A stretch of DNA of 14,253 nucleotides, taken from the NCBI GenBank assembly GCA_052387735.1, contig JBQTIW010000265.1:1-14253 (forward strand), written 5' to 3'. Made by a program: the position numbers and the translations under genes. The notes below the pieces were generated by a model. The model had not been told where the DNA came from. It did no database searches and was given only the letters and a program-made list of their open reading frames with translations. Below, in pieces: positions 1 to 6,950 of the stretch. Numbering within the stretch: position 1 is the stretch's first letter; each line of letters starts with the position of its first letter. Source of the stretch: RBC101 sp052387735. GTDB lineage: Bacteria > Gemmatimonadota > Gemmatimonadetes > Gemmatimonadales > Gemmatimonadaceae.

Positions 1-852
1 CTGGCCAGCGCCGGCACGACGCAGCGCGGGTCCGGCGTGCTCGTCTCTACCGACTGGGTCGCGGAGCACGCGACGGATCCCGGAGTGCGCATCGTCGAAG
101 TGGACGTGGACACCACCGCGTACGAACAGGGACACGTGGAGGGAGCCGTTGGCTGGAACTGGACGACGCAGCTCTGCGACCGTGTCATTCGCGACATCAT
201 CCCCGCACACGACCTGCAACCCCTCATGGCTCGTTCTGGGATCGAGCGGAGTACGAGCGTTGTCCTCTATGGGGACAACAACAACTGGTTCGCCGCCTGG
301 GCGTTCTGGCAGCTCGAGCTCTATGGCCACCCTGACCTTCGCATCATGAACGGCGGCCGGAAGAAATGGCTCGAGGAAGGCAGGCCGATGACGAACGAGG
401 TGGCCGTGGTAAGACTGAAGGACTACGCGGCTGGCGCGCCGGACTCAGGTTTGCGCGCGATGCGGCGCGAAGTGGAGGCCGCCCTGGGCCACGAGAACGT
501 GTCACTCGTGGACGTCCGCAGCCCACAGGAGTTCTCGGGGGAGATTCTCGCCCCTCCCGGTTTGCCGGAAACGTGCCAGCGGGGTGGGCACATCCCGGGC
601 GCTGTGAACATCCCGTGGTCGCGCGCGTGCAACGACGATGGCACTTTCAAGACGTCGGAGGAGCTGCGCGCCCTCTATTTAGGGGCGGGGGTGACGCCGG
701 ACAAGAAGGTGATCACCTACTGCCGAATCGGCGAACGGTCGGCGCACAGCTGGTTCGTACTGCGACACCTGCTCGGATTTCCAACAGTTCGCAACTACGA
801 CGGGTCGTGGACCGAGTGGGGCAACATGGTCGCGGCACCGGTCGCGCGGTAG
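1..852 (+). CDS. Rhodanese-type sulfurtransferase (thiosulfate/3-mercaptopyruvate sulfurtransferase), probably 5'-partial
   Basis: Two tandem rhodanese domains. These enzymes move sulfane sulfur from thiosulfate or mercaptopyruvate to an acceptor through a cysteine persulfide, usually in the cytoplasm. Counting from the GTG at 37, the N-terminal inactive domain spans about residues 1-125 (LVSTDW, NNNWFAAWAFWQLELYGH, NGGRKKW) and the C-terminal catalytic domain about 140-270. The active-site loop CRIGERS carries the catalytic Cys229 (codon at 721). DVRSPQEFSGEILAP and GHIPGAVNIPWSRA are typical of actinobacterial CysA-like sulfurtransferases of about 277 residues. The frame is open to base 1, and family members have several residues before the VLVSTDW segment, so the GTG at 37 is more likely an internal valine and the true start lies left of the window. 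The family is certain; the preferred donor cannot be told from sequence. One TTA leucine codon lies at 679. Confidence 0.93.
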   Translation: MASAGTTQRGSGVLVSTDWVAEHATDPGVRIVEVDVDTTAYEQGHVEGAVGWNWTTQLCDRVIRDIIPAHDLQPLMARSGIERSTSVVLYGDNNNWFAAWAFWQLELYGHPDLRIMNGGRKKWLEEGRPMTNEVAVVRLKDYAAGAPDSGLRAMRREVEAALGHENVSLVDVRSPQEFSGEILAPPGLPETCQRGGHIPGAVNIPWSRACNDDGTFKTSEELRALYLGAGVTPDKKVITYCRIGERSAHSWFVLRHLLGFPTVRNYDGSWTEWGNMVAAPVAR

Positions 853-955
853 CGCGCCAGCTGAGCCCGATGGAACGACGTCGTCCCTGCCTCAAATCGC
901 AGGTCACGTCCGCCCATGTGATGGCGTGCCTTCCCGTCGTGCTCGTCTCCCGTCT

Positions 956-1778
956 CTACGGCTTCTTCACCCTGTCGAACGTATCCGTCCCCTTCGAGTT
1001 CATCTGTAGCGCGTCCTCGTTCACCCAGTAGTCGGTCTCCGGCCCGCTGCGATCGCACGCGCGTGTGCGGCACGAGGGCGCGCCAGGGGAACCACTTCCT
1101 TTGCTTGGCGTCCTTCCAGACGTCCGATTCCTGGAGCCAGTACTCGATGCTCCAGGCTCCGGGACCGGCCACGACGAGCGTTGGCGAATATGTGCCGCCC
1201 GCCTTGCCGAAGAACTTCGCGCCGTCCGAATACATCGGCACGTCGCTGAAGGCGTGCTCCCACCCGGTCTGGCCGTCCATGATGAAGCCGACGTTCTCGA
1301 GGAAGAACCCACCTTCGGACGTCTCGTTCAGGCCCACGGTCCGTGCCGCCTCGGCCATCCACTGGCGCTGGTCGCGACGCGGCTGCGCGTACTGTTGATC
1401 GACGTGGCGCCCCAGTCGGCCATTTTGCGAACGGCCGCGAGCGCATCGCGCGGGCTGTACATCTCATTCGCGCGCGCCGCGTCTCCGGCGGTGATGTTGT
1501 CGCCGGTGCTGAACCCTCGTGGACCAATGATCTCGCCCGCTTCGATCAGCTCGGCCGTGGGGAACATGTTCTGGCTATACATCGACACGTCCATCGTCGT
1601 CGTCACGCCGTACGCCAGGTAGATCGCCTGCTCGAAATCGTGGCGCGGGCCGCATGCCGCGCCACTCGCGATAGTGGTGCGCGTGCATGTCCACGAAGCC
1701 TGGGATGATCGTCTTGCTCGCGACGTTCACCACGCGATCCACTCCGGCCGTGGTCGCCGCGCTCGCTGTGACGCGCAT
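956..1778 (-). pseudogene. Frameshifted, doubly truncated amidohydrolase (imidazolonepropionase-like) remnant
   Basis: Read on the minus strand, three frames in turn give one continuous amidohydrolase-like protein. The first part has SKTIIPGFVDMHAHHY (the metal-binding HxH motif) from 1778. After an apparent one-base insertion near 1646 it continues in another frame with AIYLAYGVTTTMDVSMYSQN and GEIIGPRGFSTG. An apparent one-base deletion near 1395 leads to QYAQPRRDQRQWMAEAA, GQTGWEHAFSDVPMY and GGTYSPTLVV. A third shift near 1045 leads to ETDYWVNEDALQM and DTFDRVKKP, then a stop at 956-958. The same landmarks (KTIIPG, LAYGVT, GPRLFSTG, QPRRD) appear in order in the intact fusion gene at 6951-10220. 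Missing are the N-terminal propeller that such fusions carry, with the remnant ending just before the HD-GYP gene, and roughly the last 130 residues, including the GAHG motif. A dead gene is the best reading. Sequencing errors could explain the indels but not the missing ends. Confidence 0.85.
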
Positions 1779-1851
1779 TACGGCTCGATCGTTTTTGGTC
1801 AGGGCGCTAGCTGCTCTGAGAGGCGCCGGCTCAGCCGGAGATGCTCGATGT

Positions 1852-1856
1852 GGGGA
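1852..1856 (+). promoter_or_regulatory. Shine-Dalgarno-like GGGGA deciding the HD-GYP start
   Basis: GGGGA lies five bases before the ATG at 1862. The in-frame ATG at 1841 has a GGAG touching it with no spacer, which is too close to work. This favours 1862 as the start. Confidence 0.45.
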
Positions 1857-1861
1857 CTGAC

Positions 1862-4450
1862 ATGAGTGCCTGGAAACGGCTTAGCATCGCCCGGAAGCTC
1901 CCCCTGAGCGTGGGGGCGCTGGTGGTCGTCGTGACGACAATCATGGCCACTCTGGCATATCTCGAGGTGCGCCGCGGGCTGATAGACACGGCGTCGGAAC
2001 GCCTCGATCGCGTCACTCGACAGCTGCAAGTCATGCTCGAGCACAGCGCGCGGCAGTCCTACGCCACGATGACAGAGATCGCCGGCAGCGACGCGGTATC
2101 GGGCTACCTGACGTCACCCTCGGACACGACGGAGCGCGCCGCCCTCGATCTGCTCGCGACACAGGCACGCACGAGCACCACACTTCGTGCCGTTGAGCTG
2201 TGGGATTCGCAGGGCGCCCCGCGCCTCACGTCAGCTCCGACCGCACCTCCCCTCGACGCGTCCACGCGAGCGAGGCTCATCGGCAAGCTGGGGACGAGCC
2301 CGAGCGGTTTCACCGATGCGTATCGTCCTGTCGGCGATACTCTCGAATCGGGCGCCATCGTTGCGATCCGTCGCGATTCGACCGTCACCGGGTACTTTGT
2401 CCTGCGACGCAGAGTGAACGCCACACCGCAATCCATCAGGAACCTCTCCGCGCTGATCGGGAGCAACGCGCGACTGATGATCGGCAGCCGGGACGGAGAC
2501 GTGTGGACCGACCTCGTCGGCGTTGTGCCGGGACTGCCTCGTGAGACGCTGGCGGACAACAGCACTGTTCATTTAGCACGTTCCACCGGCGAACGCGTGC
2601 TTGCGCGCGTCGTTCCCCTGCGCACGACGGACTGGCTGGTCGCCGTGGAGTTTCTGGAAGCGCCAATCCTCGCGCCGGCGACTCGCTTCCTCGAGCGCGC
2701 GCTTGCGCTCGCTCTCCTGTTGGCCGTCAGCGGAGGGCTCGTCGGAATGGTTGTCAGCCGCAGCATCACGAAGCCGTTGCAGGAGGTGATGCGCGCCGCG
2801 ACTGGACTGGCCGCGGGGACAGACTCCACGCGCGTCGCGATCAGGCGTAGCGACGAGCTCGGTCAGCTGGCGACGTCATTCAATGCAATGGCCGAACAGC
2901 TCGAGGCCAGTCACAAGGGTCTGGCCGGCGCGCTCGAACGATATCGTCTCCTGTTCGACCGGAATCCCGTCCCGATGTGGCTGTTCGACCGCGAGACGCA
3001 TGCCTTTCTCGACGTCAACGAAGCGGCCGTTAGGCACTACGGCTATAGCCGTGACGAATTCCTGGCGATGACGCTTTGGGACATCCGGCCGGTCGAGGAT
3101 ATTCCTCATCTGGTCGCGGCGCTCTCCGAGCCGATCGACGGGCCAAACCGCAACAGGTACTGGAAGCACCGACGAAAGGATGGCTCTTTCATCGATGTGG
3201 AGGTCGCCCGAACGGACATTGAGCTGCAGGGGAAAGCGGCTTCCTTCGCGCTGGCGACTGATGTCACGGATCGTCTGGCGGCCGAACGGGCGCTCGCAAC
3301 ATCGAAGGAACAGGTTGATCTGCAGCTCGGTCGCCTGAAGGCGCTGCGTTCCATCGACCTTGCCATCCTCGGAACCACGGACCTCCGGTGGCTGCTCAAG
3401 AGCGTTCTGCAGGAGATCATGGCGCAGCTGCGGGCGGACGCCGCCGTGATCTTCCTGTTCAATCCCCATACGATGACCGTCGACACGTCGGCGAGCATTG
3501 GCTATCGGACTCGCGCGGCGGAGCGTGAGCGGGTACCGCTCGGTGACGGTGTGGCGGGGAAGGCGGCGCGCGAACGCCGCACCATCGCCGTACCGGATCT
3601 CGCCGCGGTGGAGATGAGCAGGGCTGTACGCCAGGTCGCCGACGAAGAAGGCATACGCTCCGTGTACGCCGTCCCTCTCATCGCCAAGGGGCAGGTCATC
3701 GGTGTCCTCGACGTCCTCTTTCGCGAGCCGTTTACGGCGAGTGAGGATTGGCTCGAGTTCTGCGAAGCCCTGGCTGGTCAGGCATCGATGGCACTCGACA
3801 GCTGCAAGTCGTTCGAGGACCTGCAGCGCTCGAACATGGAGCTATCGCTGGCGTACGACCGAACCATCGAGGGTTGGTCGAGAGCGCTCGATCTGCGCGA
3901 CAAGGAAACCGAGGGTCACACGCAGCGTGTCACGGAGATGACCCTGATCCTCGCGAGACTCGCGGGAATACGCGATGCAGAGCTCGTGCACGTGCGGCGC
4001 GGGGCCCTGTTGCACGATATCGGGAAGATGGGCATACCCGACGACATCCTGCTCAAGCCGGACCGTCTGACCGACGACGAATGGGCCGTCATGCGCAAGC
4101 ATCCGGAGTATGCCGTCGCTCTCCTTTCACCGATTGACTACCTGCGTCCGGCGCTCGACATCCCGTACTGCCACCACGAAAAGTGGGACGGAAGCGGCTA
4201 TCCTCGAGGCCTCAAGGGTGAGCAGATCCCGCTGTCCGCACGCCTTTTCAGCGTGGTCGATGTGTGGGACGCCCTTCGATCGGATCGACCCTATCGTGCA
4301 GGTTGGCCTGAGGAGCACGTTCTGGACCACATCCGCGCGGGCAGCGGGACGCACTTCGATCCCCAGGCCGTGGACCTCTTCTTCCGCCTGGTGAGCGAGG
4401 AGTCGAACGACACACCGGTCCCAACGGACCAGACAACTCTGGCGTTCTAG
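1862..4450 (+). CDS. Membrane sensor HAMP-PAS-GAF-HD-GYP protein, predicted cyclic-di-GMP phosphodiesterase
   Basis: Predicted inner-membrane sensor that hydrolyses cyclic-di-GMP. Residues are counted from the in-frame ATG at 1841; the chosen start is seven codons later. Order of parts: first membrane segment about 20-41; a periplasmic sensing region about 45-280 of unrecognised type; second membrane segment about 286-306; HAMP about 307-360; PAS about 365-480 (YRLLFDRNPVPMW); GAF about 500-655; HD-GYP about 675-850. The metal site looks intact: HDIGK (His725-Asp726), HHEKWDGSGYP (His778, His779, Gly786-Tyr787-Pro788), followed by KGEQIP and VVDVWDAL. No GGDEF or EAL domain is visible, so it should degrade rather than make the second messenger. 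It stands alone between two gene remnants, so the neighbours do not reveal the signal. The domain calls are firm; the ligand is unknown. Confidence 0.93.
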   Translation: MSAWKRLSIARKLPLSVGALVVVVTTIMATLAYLEVRRGLIDTASERLDRVTRQLQVMLEHSARQSYATMTEIAGSDAVSGYLTSPSDTTERAALDLLATQARTSTTLRAVELWDSQGAPRLTSAPTAPPLDASTRARLIGKLGTSPSGFTDAYRPVGDTLESGAIVAIRRDSTVTGYFVLRRRVNATPQSIRNLSALIGSNARLMIGSRDGDVWTDLVGVVPGLPRETLADNSTVHLARSTGERVLARVVPLRTTDWLVAVEFLEAPILAPATRFLERALALALLLAVSGGLVGMVVSRSITKPLQEVMRAATGLAAGTDSTRVAIRRSDELGQLATSFNAMAEQLEASHKGLAGALERYRLLFDRNPVPMWLFDRETHAFLDVNEAAVRHYGYSRDEFLAMTLWDIRPVEDIPHLVAALSEPIDGPNRNRYWKHRRKDGSFIDVEVARTDIELQGKAASFALATDVTDRLAAERALATSKEQVDLQLGRLKALRSIDLAILGTTDLRWLLKSVLQEIMAQLRADAAVIFLFNPHTMTVDTSASIGYRTRAAERERVPLGDGVAGKAARERRTIAVPDLAAVEMSRAVRQVADEEGIRSVYAVPLIAKGQVIGVLDVLFREPFTASEDWLEFCEALAGQASMALDSCKSFEDLQRSNMELSLAYDRTIEGWSRALDLRDKETEGHTQRVTEMTLILARLAGIRDAELVHVRRGALLHDIGKMGIPDDILLKPDRLTDDEWAVMRKHPEYAVALLSPIDYLRPALDIPYCHHEKWDGSGYPRGLKGEQIPLSARLFSVVDVWDALRSDRPYRAGWPEEHVLDHIRAGSGTHFDPQAVDLFFRLVSEESNDTPVPTDQTTLAF

Positions 4451-4480
4451 GGCCCAGCGCCCAATCGGCGGCTCGCAGAA

Positions 4481-4705
4481 TCAAACGACAGAATGCGTCG
4501 AGCCCCCGTCGGCGATCAGCAGTCGTGCGTCATTGGTCCAGAGCACGGAGCGCACACGTTTCAGCTCAACGGTTGCCGAATCGTCACCCAGCGTGAAGAG
4601 TGGTTGCAGCGTCCAGGCCGCGACCTGCCCGGCGCCTGTCCCGTGAGCCGCCATGGCACGTAGAAGCGAACGCGACGAGCAGGGTGACAACGCTGCGCGA
4701 ATGTG
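4481..4705 (-). pseudogene. N-terminal scrap of a secreted 6-bladed beta-propeller protein
   Basis: This lies in the 320-base gap between the HD-GYP gene and the next gene. On the minus strand, an ATG at 4705 opens MPHSRSVVTLLVAFASTCHG, a plausible signal peptide. A change of frame near 4645-4660 then gives AAWTLQPLFTLGDDSA, VRSVLWTNDARLLIADGGS and a stop at about 4483. The W-T-L, LG-D-D, R-V-R-S-V and LLIADGGS pattern matches the first blade of secreted 6-bladed propeller proteins, which normally run to several hundred residues. Only about 65 residues remain and the rest of the propeller is absent. Call based on pattern memory of the family; the short length limits certainty. I see nothing else in 4451-4772 apart from a short GGGC/GCCC inverted repeat just after the HD-GYP stop. 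Confidence 0.5.
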
Positions 4706-4764
4706 GCATGGTAGGCGGAAGGGCAGGAGATGGTGAACTGACGAGTCGATCGAGCATAGGCAGC

Positions 4765-4769
4765 GGGGG
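4765..4769 (+). promoter_or_regulatory. G-rich ribosome-binding-site-like run
   Basis: A run of five G residues ends three bases before the ATG at 4773. It is the only purine-rich site near the start of the deaminase-like gene and weakly supports that start over later in-frame codons. Confidence 0.3.
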
Positions 4770-4772
4770 CAA

Positions 4773-5414
4773 ATGACTTCTTACGCATGTGAATGTCCAT
4801 GCCTGCGGTGCTCCACCACCGGGGGGCCACAGCACACCATTTCGTCGACCCCCGAGGTGGAGCAAGTGGGCGTGGAGCTGGCCAACCACCTTCGCCCGTT
4901 GTGCACGTCCAAGGGACGCATGTTGGGGGTCTTCCTCGCGGACGGGGAGTGGATCGTCACGCTCTCCAGCGTCGCTGCCGTCTCGCAGGAGTTTGTCAAC
5001 GCGGTGCTGGACTTCGACCCGGCCATGAGTCCGATTGCCCACGACTGGTCCACGGTGCCCAGGCGATCGCTCGGCGGCCACGATCTGACCTCCTGGCTGC
5101 ACCCTCCGACAAAGGGCGCTCCGATCAATGTGTTCTTCAAGGTCAGTGAGCCGCAGCCACCACCAGCACAGGGCCGAAAGTTCCGCCACACACTCCCGCT
5201 GGCAGGTGGCGAGGGCTGCTACTGCGCTGCCCCGAAGCTGATCTCGTACCTCACGCAGGACGCCGGGGCCGCACTCCTCCCGCCCGCGAGTGTCGCGATG
5301 ATCGAGCTCTGGTGTGGAAAGGCTCAGGGAAACTGGAGTCACGGCCACCTCGCCAGGTCGTGTGAGGAGTGCAAGCGGATCCTTCCAACGCTCGCCTGCC
5401 GGGCTCGGACGTGA
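4773..5414 (+). CDS. Cysteine-rich deaminase-fold-like protein with CAAPK motif, function unknown
   Basis: A 213-residue protein without signal peptide or membrane segment. The C-terminal half looks like the cytidine-deaminase fold. A hairpin-like stretch at about 50-66 (MLGVFLADGEWIVTLSS) resembles the opening strands. GCYCAAPKLISYL at 149-160 sits where deaminases have the [CH]AE motif. IELWCG at 178-182 fits the next strand, and SCEECKRILP at 196-205 fits the zinc-binding CxxC helix. Cys151, Cys197 and Cys200 could hold zinc. The catalytic Glu of the CAE motif is replaced by Ala153. The N-terminus has a second cysteine cluster, CECPCLRC (6-13). Toxin-type deaminases such as the YwqJ group carry CAEPK, so this may be an inactive relative, a binding protein, or a family using another acid residue. 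No toxin-delivery or immunity gene adjoins it. The gene is probably real; the fold is inferred from motifs and the role is unknown. Confidence 0.7.
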   Translation: MTSYACECPCLRCSTTGGPQHTISSTPEVEQVGVELANHLRPLCTSKGRMLGVFLADGEWIVTLSSVAAVSQEFVNAVLDFDPAMSPIAHDWSTVPRRSLGGHDLTSWLHPPTKGAPINVFFKVSEPQPPPAQGRKFRHTLPLAGGEGCYCAAPKLISYLTQDAGAALLPPASVAMIELWCGKAQGNWSHGHLARSCEECKRILPTLACRART

Positions 5415-5512
5415 GCGAATGCAGGCCATCCGCGTTTGCGGCCGGGCTAGCAGTTGCCAGCGAGTGCCCGGTGTTTCCGCTCTCCCCTTCACCTCGCCAT
5501 TTCCGCCCCGCC

Positions 5513-6859
5513 ATGCGCTTCCGCCACCTGGCACCGATGCTTCTCCTCGCGGCCCACGCCGCGCACGCACAGACGGCTGGACCGCCAGCTATCCGGCTCA
5601 CACCCGCCGCCCTTCGTGAGGACATCGCCGCCTTTCGCAGCATCGTGAGCGGCGACCGGTCCTACGCGCCCGCGGCTCGTGCAGAGATGGAGCGCCGCGT
5701 GGCCATCCTCGAACGCGCCCTCGACACGATCGGCATGGCGGCATTCGAAATCGAGCTGACCCGCCTCGTGGCCCTGGCCGACAACGGGCACACGAACGCC
5801 CAGGCGGCGAGCCGGTCCACGCGGTTCAACCGCATTCCCGTTCGTCTGACGCCGTTAGGCGACGGCTTCTACGTTCTGCGGGCGCGGGGCACCCATGCCG
5901 ACCTGCTCGGCGCCCGACTCGTGGCTATCGACGGGCGACCAGTGGCTACCGTGCGCACCACGGTTCACACGCTGACCGGAGGGGCCACGGGCTGGCGCGA
6001 CCGGTTCGCGCCGTACGCATTCGAGAGCCCGCAGCAGCTGCATACCCTGGGGGCCGCCGATCAGGCCGACGCAGCGACGTACCGCTTCCAGTTGGCGGAC
6101 GGCCGCAGCATGGAGCGGCGCATCGCGGCCGATCCGCCGGATGCAACCCGGCCACGCAACGGGACCGCTCGCTGGATGTTTCCCGACGTGGCGCTGCCTA
6201 ACGAAGGCGCGGGATGGCGCTCGCTGCTGCCCGCGGATCGTGCGCCGTGGGCGCTGCAGGAGATCGCCACGCCGTTCCGCTGGCGCGAGGCGCCGGAACT
6301 GCGCGCGATGGTCATTGAACTGCGCCAGACCGCGAACGCGCCCGGCCAACGCATCGCCGACTTCCTCGCCCAGGTCGAGGCCGAGCTGCGGCGGCGGCAG
6401 CCGATGAACGTGGTCCTCGACATGCGCATCAACGGAGGCGGCGACCTGAACACCACACGCGACTTCATGAAGGCGCTCCCGACCCTGATCCCCGGTCGGG
6501 TGTTCGTCCTCACCAGCCCGTACACCTTCTCCGCGGCGATTTCCAGCATCGGCTACCTCGAGCAGGCCGCGCCAGACCGCGTAACGATCGTGGGCGAGCC
6601 GGTGGGCGACCGGCTCGAATTCTGGGCCGAGGGCGGCCCCGGCACGCTGCCTAACAGCGGGATCGTGATCGGCCGGGCCACCGAGCGGCACGACTACGCC
6701 AACGGCTGCAGGCGCTACACGGATTGCCACGGCCCCGTCGTGCGGAATCCGATCAGCGTGCGTACCCTCGCCCCCGATATTGCCGCGCCCTGGACCATCG
6801 AGGCGTATCGAGTGGGTCGCGATCCGGGAATGGAGGCGGTGGCTGGCGCGTTGCGGTAG
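5513..6859 (+). CDS. Secreted S41-family peptidase-like hydrolase
   Basis: A 448-residue exported protein of the tail-specific-protease clan. The open frame reaches back to 5369, but the ATG at 5513 begins a clear signal peptide (MRFRHLAPMLLLAAHAAHAQ, cleavage likely after AHA or HAQ), so that start is chosen. It has no obvious ribosome-binding site. LADNGHTNA (88-96) matches the GHT motif of tricorn/IRBP-like S41 members, with His93 as the likely base. A PDZ-like stretch lies at about 120-147 (DLLGARLVAIDGRPV). The catalytic core covers about 297-375: VVLDMRINGGGD, then TSPYTFSAAI with probable nucleophile Ser340, then IVGEPVGDRLEFW. The Lys expected about 25 residues after Ser in bacterial Ser/Lys-dyad members is not there. 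It probably cleaves peptides in the periplasm or outside. The next gene starts 91 bases on, same strand, suggesting co-transcription. Confidence 0.85.
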   Translation: MRFRHLAPMLLLAAHAAHAQTAGPPAIRLTPAALREDIAAFRSIVSGDRSYAPAARAEMERRVAILERALDTIGMAAFEIELTRLVALADNGHTNAQAASRSTRFNRIPVRLTPLGDGFYVLRARGTHADLLGARLVAIDGRPVATVRTTVHTLTGGATGWRDRFAPYAFESPQQLHTLGAADQADAATYRFQLADGRSMERRIAADPPDATRPRNGTARWMFPDVALPNEGAGWRSLLPADRAPWALQEIATPFRWREAPELRAMVIELRQTANAPGQRIADFLAQVEAELRRRQPMNVVLDMRINGGGDLNTTRDFMKALPTLIPGRVFVLTSPYTFSAAISSIGYLEQAAPDRVTIVGEPVGDRLEFWAEGGPGTLPNSGIVIGRATERHDYANGCRRYTDCHGPVVRNPISVRTLAPDIAAPWTIEAYRVGRDPGMEAVAGALR

Positions 6860-6950
6860 CCCCCGCGTGGCGGGGATCAGGCGCGCTGGCGGATGTCGCT
6901 CCCGAATCGTACGCTTTGCGCGCTGCCCGATTGAACGTCCCCGCTTTTCC

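Noticed and set aside
4451..4464. GGGC-CCAGC-GCCC hairpin after the HD-GYP stop as a terminator
   Set aside because: The stem is only four base pairs and no T-tract follows.
5369..5512. Upstream extension of the S41 gene to 5369
   Set aside because: It would overlap the deaminase-like gene and bury the signal peptide behind 48 residues of unlikely composition. The ATG at 5513 is better.
4584..5570. Minus-strand open frame (328 codons) spanning the deaminase-like gene
   Set aside because: Only its last part, from 4705, looks meaningful (signal peptide of the propeller remnant). The rest is low-complexity Arg/Gly-rich mirror sequence.
6780..6950. Upstream extension of the propeller/amidohydrolase gene to 6780
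   Set aside because: It overlaps the S41 gene end and places 57 Arg-rich residues before a clear signal peptide starting at 6951.
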